From positions 1 through 64,000 of the forward strand of contig NZ_NOXW01000018.1 of NCBI RefSeq assembly GCF_002251855.1: a stretch of 64,000 bases of DNA. Direction: 5' to 3'. This DNA is from Rhodoferax sp. TH121 (lineage in GTDB: Bacteria > Pseudomonadota > Gammaproteobacteria > Burkholderiales > Burkholderiaceae_C). Shown here piece after piece: positions 1 to 10,800 of this stretch (the first letter of the stretch is position 1; each line of letters opens with the position of its first letter). Both the position numbers and the translations under genes were made by a program. The notes beneath the pieces were generated by a model. It made no database searches. It had not been told where the DNA came from and worked only from the letters and a program-made list of their open reading frames with translations.

Positions 1-48
1 CTGGTGGCGGAAGACTTGAATCCTATCAATGGGCAGTTGGCACCCTGA
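1..48 (+). CDS. C-terminal tail of a gene entering from the left edge
   Basis: The first frame is open from the window edge and ends at the TGA at 46-48, giving 15 residues. That stop overlaps the ATG of the next gene in a TGATG arrangement, which is the usual sign of translational coupling. The fragment is too short to identify. Confidence 0.35.
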   Translation: MVAEDLNPINGQLAP

Positions 49-278
49 TGCTGCGCTGGCTGGACAAACTGCCGCTCACCTGGCTCGCCCTGTTGGCCGG
101 CTGGCTGGCGGTAGCACCACTGGTTCCCGAGCCGCACTTGGTCGAGAAGCTGCGCATGCTCGGCCACGGCACCTTGGTGCGCCCGCTGGACGTGTTTGAC
201 CTGCTCATGCACGCCGTGCCGTTGCTGGTGTTGGTGGCCAAGCTGTGGCGTATGGTGCACTTGCGCAAGAAGCCTTGA
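48..278 (+). CDS. Small two-helix membrane protein, unknown function
   Basis: This 76-residue protein has a hydrophobic segment at about residues 9-27 (LTWLALLAGWLAVAPLV) and a second at about 52-67 (LLMHAVPLLVLVAKLW), joined by a polar loop and followed by a basic tail (LRKKP). It is probably an inner-membrane protein with two helices. Similar short proteins in Comamonadaceae are sometimes labelled 'RND transporter', but nothing here resembles a pump. The start overlaps the preceding stop, so it is probably the last gene of an operon that lies mostly outside the window. Confidence 0.6.
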   Translation: MLRWLDKLPLTWLALLAGWLAVAPLVPEPHLVEKLRMLGHGTLVRPLDVFDLLMHAVPLLVLVAKLWRMVHLRKKP

Positions 279-290
279 TTTAATAGTGAA

Positions 291-341
291 AACGGCCTTG
301 CAGTCCGTGGATATTGCGCGAACAGCTCCTAAATTCATAGT
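291..341 (-). repeat. Interspersed repeat, copy 1 (minus orientation)
   Basis: Read on the minus strand, this block has the family layout CTATGAATTTAGGAGCTG, then TTCGCGCAATATCCACGG, then an AAGGCCGTTTT end. It is one of about eight copies in the window and sits between a small membrane protein gene and a transporter gene. Confidence 0.75.
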
Positions 342-402
342 GAATGTGACAACTGTAGGGTGCCAAAGCTAGCCGCCCAAGCGCCCCGCTACCATCAGGC
401 GC

Positions 403-1299
403 ATGCCGCATTTTTTCTCCCGCCTGCAAGAGGGCAACCCGCGCAGCATCACCGCCATGCTGCTGGCCGTGGCGTTCTTCTCGGCCATGGATACGCTCAT
501 CAAAGCCCTGTCTGCCCACTACCCGCCGCTGCAGATTGCTGCGATGCGCGGTGCCCTCACGCTGCCACTCATTGCGCTGTGGATTCAGTGGCGCGGTGCC
601 TGGGTCGAGGTCTGGCGCGCGCGCTGGCCGCTGCACCTGCTGCGCGGCGCGCTGGTCATTGCCATGCTGGTGCTGTTTACCGTGGGTGTGCGCGGCCTGC
701 CGCTTACCAATGCCTACACCCTGATGTTCTTCGCGCCACTGCTTATCACCGTGCTGGCCTGGCCGGTGTTGGGCGAGCGCGTGCCGCGCGCGCACTGGTG
801 GGCCGTGGGCGGCGGCCTGCTGGGCGTTCTGGTAGCGCTGCGCCCCAGTGCCGAGGGCTTTGCCAGCTGGGCCGGCCTGGCCGTGCTGGGTGCGGCGGTG
901 TGTTACGCCGTGTCGGCCGTGGTTACGCGGCTGGCCAGCCGCACCGATTCGAAAGACAGCCTGGTGCTGTGGGTCATGGTGATATTGACGGTGGTGGCTG
1001 GTGCGCTGGCCGCGCCGCAGTGGCTGCCACTGCGTGCCCAAGACCTGGGCCTGTGGGCCGGGCTGGCGGCGTCGGGCTTCCTGGGCCAGCTGGCCATTAC
1101 CGAGGCCTTCCGCCATGGGCAAGCCAGCGCCGTGGCCCCGTTTGAATACACCGCTTTGGCCTGGAGCCTGGGCATCGATTGGGCGCTATGGCAGCTGCTG
1201 CCCGACGGCTTCACGCTGCTGGGTGCCGCCATCATCGTGGGCAGTGGCCTGTATGTGCTGCGGCATGAACAGGTGCACGCCACGGCAGAGCACCCCTAG
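403..1299 (+). CDS. EamA/DMT-family transporter
   Basis: This 298-residue protein has about ten hydrophobic segments arranged as two EamA repeats, the size and topology of the drug/metabolite transporter superfamily. The first half carries the characteristic stretch around NAYTLMFFAPLLITVLAWPVLGE (about residues 102-124), with the conserved Glu after the helix; the second half ends with a Gly-rich helix near residue 280. It is expected in the inner membrane as an exporter of small metabolites. The substrate cannot be told from sequence. No strong Shine-Dalgarno sequence precedes the ATG, but the start gives the normal family length. Confidence 0.88.
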   Translation: MPHFFSRLQEGNPRSITAMLLAVAFFSAMDTLIKALSAHYPPLQIAAMRGALTLPLIALWIQWRGAWVEVWRARWPLHLLRGALVIAMLVLFTVGVRGLPLTNAYTLMFFAPLLITVLAWPVLGERVPRAHWWAVGGGLLGVLVALRPSAEGFASWAGLAVLGAAVCYAVSAVVTRLASRTDSKDSLVLWVMVILTVVAGALAAPQWLPLRAQDLGLWAGLAASGFLGQLAITEAFRHGQASAVAPFEYTALAWSLGIDWALWQLLPDGFTLLGAAIIVGSGLYVLRHEQVHATAEHP

Positions 1300-1348
1300 G
1301 TACTAGCCCCTGTCGTGGAACACTGGCGGCAACACTTGCGCAAAGGTT

Positions 1349-1777
1349 TCATGTAAGTGGCGCCACAGCATGGGCCGTGAACCAGCGGTCATTCTCCGAG
1401 TAGGCACTGCCGCACACACCGTTGTAGTTGATGGTTAGTTCCTCGCCAGTCAGGATGGCACACTCTGCCACAAACAGGATGCATTGGTTATCGGCATCCG
1501 CCTGATAGCGCAGGTTGGCCGGACTGGCGTGGTTGTAGAGTCCGCCATAGCCCAGCGCAATGGCCTGTCCCTCGTGCACCCCTGTGAGGCCTTTCCAGCT
1601 GAATGTGTATTTCTGCAGCAGGGGAGGCAGGTCATAGTGCGAGCAATCAAGCACCAGCACCGGCGCGCGCTCAACCACCTCGCCAACGGCAAAGTCACGG
1701 GCAGCAAACACGCCTCGCCCGCGCGGGGTGCCGGTGTCCTGCACCCATACCGGGGCGGCCCCAATCTTCAAGTGCAT
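1349..1777 (-). CDS. SET-domain protein (lysine methyltransferase-like)
   Basis: This compact 142-residue protein is essentially a bare SET domain. It shows the N-terminal RGRGVFA motif (residues 19-25), the YNHASPAN motif (81-88) whose Asn-His contacts the cofactor in SET enzymes, and GEELTINY (111-118), which holds the catalytic-region Tyr. SET enzymes transfer methyl groups from S-adenosylmethionine to lysine side chains. Bacterial single-domain members are known, but their targets mostly are not. An excellent AGGAGG ribosome site lies upstream of the ATG, supporting the start. No post-SET zinc cysteines are seen. It lies just downstream of, and in the same direction as, the adhesin gene, 34 bp after its stop. 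Confidence 0.82.
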   Translation of the reverse strand: MHLKIGAAPVWVQDTGTPRGRGVFAARDFAVGEVVERAPVLVLDCSHYDLPPLLQKYTFSWKGLTGVHEGQAIALGYGGLYNHASPANLRYQADADNQCILFVAECAILTGEELTINYNGVCGSAYSENDRWFTAHAVAPLT

Positions 1778-1811
1778 GCGGGTCCTCCTAAATTCTTATG
1801 CCGTGCGTTTC

Positions 1812-4800
1812 TCACATGGCGCTCTCAGGCAAAGAGGGCGGCAGGGGAATCGGTAAAGGCAGGACAAACTCGGGCCCAGCCTTGGCCGTATCGGCTCCGG
1901 CCGTGCTGCGATTCAAAGTGCCTGCCGGTGCCGCCTTGCCGTCGTCGCTAGGTGGTGCTGGATTGGCCCCCTTGGCTTGGTCGCTGCCCTTAGCTTCGTC
2001 GTCACCGCGAGGTGCCGCGCCAGAACCTTTGGCCATGTCAGCGCCCTTGGCATCATCACGTGGTGCTGGATTGGCTCCCTTGGCTTGGTCACTGCCCTTG
2101 GCGTCGTCGTCACCGCGTGGTGCCGTACCAGAACCTTTAGCTAGATCGGCGCCCTTCGCATCGTCACGTGGCGCGGGAGTGGAGCCCTTGGCTAGGTCAG
2201 CACCCTTTGCGTCATCCTCGCCGCGAGGTGCCGTACCAGAACCTTTAGCTAGATCGGCGCCCTTGGCGTCATCTCGTGGCGCGGGAGTGGAGCCCTTGGC
2301 TAGGTCAGCACCCTTTGCGCCATCCTCGCCGCGAGGTGCCGCATTGGAGCCTTTTGCCATATCGGCGCCCTTGGCATCGTCGCGCGGCGCGGGAGTGGCA
2401 CCCTTGGCTTGGTCGCTGCCTTTCGCATCGTCGTCACCACGCGGTGCCGCATTGGAGCCTTTGGCCATGTCAGCGCCCTTGGCATCATCTCGTGGTGCTG
2501 GACTGGAGCCTTTGGCTTGGTCACTGCCCTTCGCGTCGTCGTCACCACGCGGTGCCGTACCAGAACCTTTAGCTAGATCGGCGCCCTTCGCATCGTCGTC
2601 ACCACGCGGTGCCGCATTGGAGCCTTTGGCCATGTCAGCGCCCTTGGCATCATCACGTGGCGCTGGACTGGACCCCTTGGCTTGGTCACTGCCCTTCGCG
2701 TCGTCGTCACCACGCGGTGCCGCATTGGAGCCTTTGGCCATGTCAGCGCCCTTGGCATCATCACGTGGTGCTGGACTGGAGCCTTTGGCTTGGTCACTGC
2801 CCTTTGCGTCGTCGTCACCACGCGGTGCCGCATTGGAGCCTTTGGCCATGTCAGCGCCCTTGGCATCATCACGTGGTGCTGGACTGGAGCCTTTGGCTTG
2901 GTCACTGCCCTTTGCGTCGTCGTCACTCCGAGGCGCCGCGCCAGAACCTTTGGCCATATCGGCGCCCTTGGCATCGTCACGTGGCGCGGGAGTGGCGCCC
3001 TTGGCTAGATCAGCACCTTTCGCGTCGTCGTCACCGCGTGGTGCCGCGCCAGAACCTTTGGCCATATCGGCACCCTTAGCATCGTCATCGCCACGCGGTG
3101 CCGGATTAGAGCCTTTGGCTTGGTCACTGCCCTTGGCGTCGTCGTCGCGTGGTGCGGGATTGGCACCCTTGGCTAGGTCAGCACCCTTTGCGTCATCCTC
3201 GCCGCGAGGTGCCGCGCCAGAACCTTTGGCTTGATCGCTGCCTTTGGCATCATCGTCGCGTGGTGCTGGACTGGAGCCCTTGGCTTGGTCACTGCCCTTC
3301 GCGTCATCGTTGTCGCCTGGTGCGGGGGCACCTTTCGCGTCGTCACTACCCTTCGCCGGGTCATTGCCCTTGGCGGAATCGGAGGCGCCCTTGGCCGGGT
3401 CGGCGGGTTGCGGCTTCTCGGTGGTCGTGGTCTTGCTGAGGGTCACGTCGGCCTTGATGCCCAGGGCCACATTGGTGTTGCTGTCCTTGACGGCCTTGTT
3501 GGTGGTCTGCCCTCCCACCTGTAGCTGGCTACCACCGGCACCCGCGATGCTGGCACTCTCGTTGAGCAGGTTACCACCGGTACGCAGCGTGCTGCTGCCA
3601 CCGCTGCTGATCGAGACCTTTTCGTTGGTGCTGCTTTCGTTGAGTGCGAAGTCCACGGCACCGCTGAGGTTGGCCTTGGTCGTGGTTTTGGTCTGGGTGG
3701 CCGAGTCTTCTTTCTTGCGGTCAAGGCCTACGCCCAGCTGCACGCCGGCCGACACGTTGCTGGCGGTGCTGGTGGCAGCGCGCAGGTTGGTGTTGCCCTT
3801 GGCATCGAGTACGGTATTCCCGCCGCTCTGGATGCGCGTGCCTTCCAGGTCGATGTCCGCGCCACTGCGCAGTTGCGTGCCCTGGCCGCTGCGGATGCTG
3901 CCGGCGGTCTTGGTATTGCTCTGTGCGGTACTCTGGCTGTAGCCACCCGCAACCTCGAACATGCCACCGGTTTCCTTGCTGCCGTCGGCGCCGGCTTTGC
4001 CGCCCGTGCTCATGCCCAGCGTGACGGAGGCGTTGGCGTTGTGCGTGGTCGAACTGCTCTTGTCTTCCGCCGCGAGGATAGAGAGCTTGCCGCCGGCATC
4101 GATGCTGGTGCTGCCCGCGGAGTCGATGCTGGTGCCCTTGAGTGTCATGTCCCCGCTGCTCTTGAGGCGGGTGTTGCCGCCGGCTACGATGGCACCGGCC
4201 ACATCGGTACTGCGGCTGGCTTGGCCCACCGTGGTGTCTGCCGCCACGCTGACACTGCCGCCGACCACGCTTTGTGCATTGACGTTGACGCTGACAACGG
4301 CACCCACATTCACGTTGAGCGCGCTGCTGCTCTGCGTGTTTTGGGCAGCCTTGTAGTCCAGGGTCTTGGCGCCAATGTCGACGTCGCCGCCGGCTTGGAT
4401 GCGCGTGCCCTCCAGCGTGGTGCTGCCGCTGGATTGGCTGCTGAAGTTCTTGCCCACAGTGATGTTGGAGGTGACGGCCTTGCTGGCGTTCTCGCTGGCC
4501 ATGCTAGTCTGCGAGCTAACGCTGACACGCCCACCGACCGAGGCGTCGTAGCCAGCGCCGGTGCTCACACCCGCATTGGCAGACGCGCCCGCATACATGC
4601 CGACCTTGGCCGAGTTGTCCAGCGTGCGGCTGCTGCTGTAGCTGGTATCGCGCGCTGCCAGGGACTCGATCTCGCTAGCCGACTGGGTCATGGAGCCGCC
4701 CACCGCGATCTGTGTGCCCACATCGCTGATCTTGCCGGTGGCGGTGCGGTTGAGATCGCCGCCCGCACGGATGCTGGAAGTGACCGCCGTGCTGCTGCCC

Positions 4801-7800
4801 GAGACGGTGGACTGGTCCACATTGCGCGCCTGGTAGCCCATGCCAATCTCGGCGGAGGCGCCCGCCTTGGCATTGGCCTGTGCTTCGGCGTTGGCACCGC
4901 TGCTAGCTTCCAGGTACAGGCCGGCCGAGGTGGTGTTGCGCGTGGAGCTGGTTTCCTTGCGGTCCGCCGCTGCGCTGAAGCGCATGTTCACCGCCTTGAG
5001 GTCGACATTGCCGCCGGCTGCAATGTCCGAGCCCTGGACACTGATGTCGGTGGCCGTGATGGCCATGTTGCCACCTGCGCTGATCTGCGACTTGTTGTTG
5101 GTCGTGCTCAGGCTGCTGTCGGTGCCAGTCTGCACGCGCAGCAGGTCCAGCGTGTTGCTGGAGCCGGCCGAAGCCGAGGCGCTGGCGGAGGGCAGCAGTG
5201 CGCCGGCACCGGCCTGCGCCGCGGCGCCGGCTTCGGCCTTGTTGGTGCTGTTGGCCATGAGGCCGACCTTGGTGTTGGTCGTCGTCGTAGTGCTGGTGGA
5301 AATGTTCTCCGAGGTCCGTACGTCCAGCGTCTTGGTCTGCAGGGCTAGGTTGCCACCGGCCGCCAGTGTGCTGCCTTCGAGGGTGACCTTGTCGCTGGCC
5401 TGCACGCTGAGATTGCCCCCGCTCTTGAGGCTGGAAGCGCTGTTGCGGATGTTGAGCGAATCGGTGCGCGACTGCGTGCTGTCCACAAAGGCGATGCCGG
5501 TCTCGCTATTGGCCGAGGCTGATGCATTGGCACTGCCGTTGACTCCGGCGGCGCCCGTACTGCCGCTGGCGCCCGCGCCCGCGGCCACGCTGTTGTTCGA
5601 GCTGGCCATGAGGCCGACGTTGGTCTGCTCGCTGCGGACCGTGCGCGTCTCGATGTCTTTGCCGGCCAGCAGTTCGAGCTGCTTGGCCGCCACAGCCATA
5701 CTGCCTTTGGCGTCGACGCTGGAGCCCTGGATGGTGATCTTGTCGGTCGCCACCATCTGGGCGTTGCCGCCGATGTTGAGCGCCGAGGCCACGTTCTTCT
5801 GCGACAGCGCGTCGGTGCTGGTCTTCTCGGTGGACAGGAAGGCCAGGCCGCCAGCGCCCTGCGCGCCAGCCTGTGCACTGCCGCCGACATCGCCAGACGC
5901 GCCGTTGCGTGCGGCCACGCCGGTTGCGCTGCCGCTGGCACTGCTGTTGCTGCTGCCGCTGCCGCCGACAATCTTGAGGATGCTGGTGGTCTCAGTTTCG
6001 GTGTGCGTTTCCACGCCCTCCTTGCCGGCCAGGATCTTGATGTTCTGGGCTTTGAGTGCGGCGTCCTTGGCTACGTCGAGCTTGGAGCCCTGCAACGTGA
6101 TGTCCTTGCCGGCCTGCGCCACCAGGCTGCCGCCTACATTCATGTTGCTGGCAACGTTCTGGCTGACGGTCTCGGTGCTCTTGGTGGTCGAGGTGCCCCA
6201 CAGGCCGCCGCCAACGAACAGACCTTCTTCCTTGGTCTGCGTTTTGGTTTCGGTGCTGTTGGTGCGGTTGATGATCTGCACATCCTCCTTGGCCAGCAGC
6301 ACCGCGTCCTTGCCGACTTGGATGTTGGTGCCGGCCAAAGTGATGCTCTTGTCGGACACGATAGCCAGGTTGCCGCCTACGTTGAGGCCGGACTGCACCT
6401 GCTCCACCGTGGTGGTTTGGGTGCTGCTCTCCTTGGACCGCAAAAAGCCCTTTTCGGACGACTGGCTGGAACTGGTGGAACGCTTCTCGATGGTGTCAAA
6501 CACCACGCCGTTGCCCGCTTTGAGCAGTGCGTCGCCGCCGGCATTGACCTGGGCACCGATCACGCTGATCTTGTCGCTGGCGACCAGGGCCAGATCTTTG
6601 GTGGCGCTGATGCTAGCCACCGGACCGATGGTGGTTCCATTGCCATTGCGGCTGGACAGGGTCTTGTTGACGATGCTGCCACTCTCCGAAACCAGTGTGA
6701 CATCGCCGCCCTGGATAGTGCCCGAGAGGTTGACGATGTCCCCCTTGCTGACGATCACCGCCGTCTGGTTACCGCTGATGGTGCCGCCCTTATTGGTCAG
6801 GCTGTCAACCTTCATGGCTAGATTGTCGGCTTCAATGACGACACCACGCGCCACGCTGTCGCGCGTCTTGGCCGAAAGGTAGACCACCGGAACCAGCACG
6901 CGCTGGCCCTGCACAGTGCTTTCCACCATCCATAGCATGTCGCTCTGCAGTTGGTTGAGCTGGGCCTCGGTCGGCGCCATGCCCAGCACCAGGCCAAGCG
7001 ACCCGCGCTGTGCGGCCGCGTTGTCCATCAGCTTTTTCATCTGCTCGCTGGTCGAGCTGTTGCCGCGCAACAGCTCCTTGCCGGTCTGCGCCACCAGCTG
7101 CTGCTGCACCAGATAGGCCTCGTAGCCAGCGTCGCCCAGGCGCTTGAGGATGGTGTCGGGGCTGTAGCCCAGCTGCTGGGCCAAGTAGTCCGAGCTGACC
7201 GAGTTGACCGGGGCGTTGAGGTACCTCGGGTTGGTCTCGATCAGGTAGTTCGCGTTAGGCGTGGGCGAGACGACGAAGCGGCCGTTCGGATTGCTCGGCA
7301 GCGTGAAGTTGATGCCACCAAAACTGATGGCGCTGGCCGCGCCGACACTGCCGCCGGACGCATTGCTGCTGCCGCCGACCACACCGTTGACTTGGCTGGT
7401 GTTGTCGGTCGGTGCCTGTGAACTGATGGTGCCGTCGCGGCCGGCGTTGACGGTAAAGGCTTGCTTGCTGCCCACCGAGTTCAGCGTGACGGCGACATTG
7501 GAAATAATGACCGAGGAATTGCCGTTGCTGCCAAACACGCCCACGCCCGGGGTGGCCGAGGTGCCGCTATTGCTGCTGAGGTGCACATTGCCCAGATTGG
7601 CGGCCGAATACATTGCAAAATCCGGGCCCGCACCGCCTTGTCCACCGGCGAAGAAGTTCAGCCAGTGATAGTAGTGATTCCAGTCATCGATGTAGGTTTC
7701 GGTAGGTGCAGGAACGTCAGAGTTGACAAAAGTGGCGCCTGCTCCGGCACGGCCTTCGAGTCGCACGGTATTTGCCGAAATGACGGCACGCCGGTTGATT

Positions 7801-10800
7801 GCAGTGACGAAGTCAAACAGGCGCACGGTGCCACCGGCCAGGATCTGGGGTTTGTAAGGTTGCGCACCGTTGTAGGCCTTGGTGCGCGACCACTGCGCGT
7901 TGTTGTCCGCGAGCAGGGTTGTACTGGAGTAGACCCAATCCCAGCCGGCGTCGTTGAACGTGCTGTCCGCCGTGGCGTTGGAGATGTCTTCGGCCTTGAC
8001 ACTAACGTCGCCCAGCGCGCGGATACTGCCGTTGTTGATGAGGCGCTGCGCCTCGATGGCGATGCTGCCGTCGGCATCGATGGTGCCGGTCGCACCGGAC
8101 AGGGTGCCGAAGTTCTTGACCATGCCCTCCGCATTCAGGAGCAGATTGTGGCCGCTCCAGATGGCGCCCTTGTTGTTGATGTTGCCGACCACGGAGATCT
8201 GTGCATCATTGCGTGCCGAAAAGCCGCCTGTAATTTCGTTGGTCACACTGGTGGCCACAAAGTTCAGGTCATTCCCGGAGAAGACCAAGCCTTTGTTGGT
8301 CACTGAGTTGTTGATTTGGATATCGGCCAGACCGCTGCCACCTGTGGCGCCCAGTACGCTCGAGCGACTGCCCTTTATGAGCAAGTTGGCGGAGCGTACC
8401 GTCAGGTTGCGCTTCGCAGCTAGGCTACCGCCATCTTCGATGCCAAAGCCATTACTGCGGATTGTGACGTCCTGACCCACATTCATGGCGCCATCGCCAA
8501 TATTCAGGGTGATGTTGTCGCTATCGCTGTAGCCGGCCACGTCCAGCGTGCCCTGGCTCTCGACGCGACTTTTGTTGTAGAACATGGCCAGCGTGTTGGC
8601 GCTGCCGCCACGCACCCGGATGTCGCCATTGGCCAGAATGTTGGCATTGGCGTTGTTGTCAATGCGGGTAGTGGCGGTGAGGTCCATGGCGCCGAGCGAC
8701 TGAATGGTGCCATCGTTGGTGATGGTGTCAGCGACCAGGCCACCGCGGCCGGATGAAGCGGTGGCCAGCGTGATGAAGCCGCCTACATCGTTGTGCAACG
8801 TACCGCTGGCGCTAATGACGGAGTTGGCCGAGCCTCCACCCTGGATGTTTCCGGCGTTCTCCACATTTCCAAGGTTCTCCAGCTGCAGGCGATCCGCAGC
8901 CACCAGACTACCGGCTTGGTTGCGCATGTGGATTCCCGCACTGTTGAGGCTCAGCGTGGCCTTGCTGTAGACCTTGCCGCTATTGTCAAAGCCATAGCCC
9001 GAGGCCGGGTTGCTGCTCAGGGCCAGGCTCAGGTTGCCAGCCGCCCATACCAGTTTTTTGTTCTCCAGGCTGGCAGCCTGCACTGTCGCGTTGCTGGCCG
9101 ACTGCAGGGTGCCGCTGTTGGTCAATGCGCCACTGAGTGTGAGTGTGTCGCCGCTGCCGGCGCTGTTCGAAAGAATCCAGGTTCCGCTGTTGTCCAAGCT
9201 GGCCAGTTGCACATCGCTGGCGCTGTTGGCCTGTATCCAGCCCTTGCTGGGGTCGTTGGCGTTGGCGATATTGCTGGCGCTCGCGGCCCGCAGCCGCAGG
9301 TCCCCGTCGGTGTAGAGCGTACCGCTGTTGCTGAAGCTGCCGCTGGCGGCGCCATTGGCATCGGCGATGTCGAGCTGGCTGGCGCCATAGATGTTGCCGC
9401 TGTTGGTAAGTCCGTTGCTGCGCAGCGTGGCCGCACCACTGCTGGCCACCAGCGTGCCTTTGTTGTCCAGCGTACCGTTGCTGTTGGCCCGCAGACTGGC
9501 GCCCTTGAGGACGGCACCGCTCTCATTGCTCAGGGTGCCACTGCCGGCGTCCAGGCTCAGCGCGGCCGCGCTCTGGATGCGCGCATTGCTGCGGTTGACC
9601 AGACCTTGGTCGGTCTGTAGCGTCAGCGCGGCTGCGCCCAGCACCGCACCGCGGTTGTCCACGCTGTTGGCCTGCACTGTGGCAGCGTTGGCCGACTGCA
9701 GGGTGCCGCTGTTGGTCAGTGCGCCACTGAGCGTGAGCGTGTCGCCGCTGCCAGCGCTGCTCGAAAGAATCCAGGTGCCGCTGTTGTCCAGGCTGGCCAG
9801 TTGCACATCACTGGCGCTGTTGGCCTGTACCCAGCCCTTGCTGGGGTCGTTGGCGTTGGCGATATTGCTGGCGCTCGCGGCCCGCAGCCGCAGGTCTCCG
9901 CCGGTGTAAAGCGTACCGCTGTTGCTGAAGCTGCCGCTGGCGGCGCCATTCGCATCGGCGATGTCGAGCTGGCTGGCACCATACATGGTGCCGCTGTTGA
10001 CCAGGCCATTGCTGCGCACGCGAGTGCGGCCGGCTGCGGCCGTGACCGAGCCCGCGTTATCCACGGCCTGGGCGGCGCGCAGGTCGATATTGCCATTTCG
10101 CGAGATCAGCCCTTGGGCGGCATCGGCCTCAGTGCGCAGAGTGCCGGCCGACTCGAGCGTCAGGTCCCCATTGGCGCCGACCTTGGCTTTGCCCAGTTGC
10201 ATGTTGCCGCTTTGCGTGCGCAGCGTGAGGTTGCCATCCGACAGCAGCTCAGCGCCATTGTTGCCAATGGCCAGCGCGCCCAGGTTTGCAGTGACGCTGC
10301 TGACGCCGCGCCACTGCGTGCCGTCGATGCTGCTGTTGCCGCTGGTGTTCAGGTTCAGCGCGCCGCCGGCAAAGCGCAGGTTGTTGTTGCTCTGTGCGGA
10401 GTTGCTGGCGTTGTCGCTCAGCATTTGACCGGTCAGCGCCAGTGCGCCACTGGCTACCAGCGCGCCGCCGCTCAAGGCCACGCCGCCTTGGCTGGCTTCC
10501 AGCGCAATATCGCGCCCGGCAGTGAGCGCGCTGTCGCTGGCGCTCAGCGCGGTGCTTGCATTGCTGCTGGTGCGTACGTTGAGGTCGCGCTGGGCCGACA
10601 CGCTGTTGCGCAGCTCGATCGTGCCCGCGGCTGTGAGCGTGAAATCGCCGCTGCTGGCTGCGGCGTCGCCCCGCATGCGCACGCCCACCCCGCTTTCATT
10701 GGCGATGAGCTGGATACTGTTGGCATACATGCCGCCCAGGGCGGCCGTGTCGATGGCGTAGCTGGGAGCTGCACCGCTGGGCGTGGTGTTGCCAGTGACC

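Noticed and set aside
1798..3234. A 478-residue open frame on the plus strand with Pro/Leu/Ala/Ser-rich repeats
   Set aside because: It is antisense to the TpsA repeat block. The repeat period is a multiple of three, so several frames stay open by construction, and the protein shows no family features.
1930..3340. Tandem repeats considered as a CRISPR array or minisatellite
   Set aside because: The units are contiguous, in frame and protein-coding, with no unique spacers.
1812..3400. CdiA-type toxin/immunity module at the adhesin end
   Set aside because: There is no VENN motif, no toxin-like domain and no small immunity gene after the stop; a SET-domain gene follows instead.
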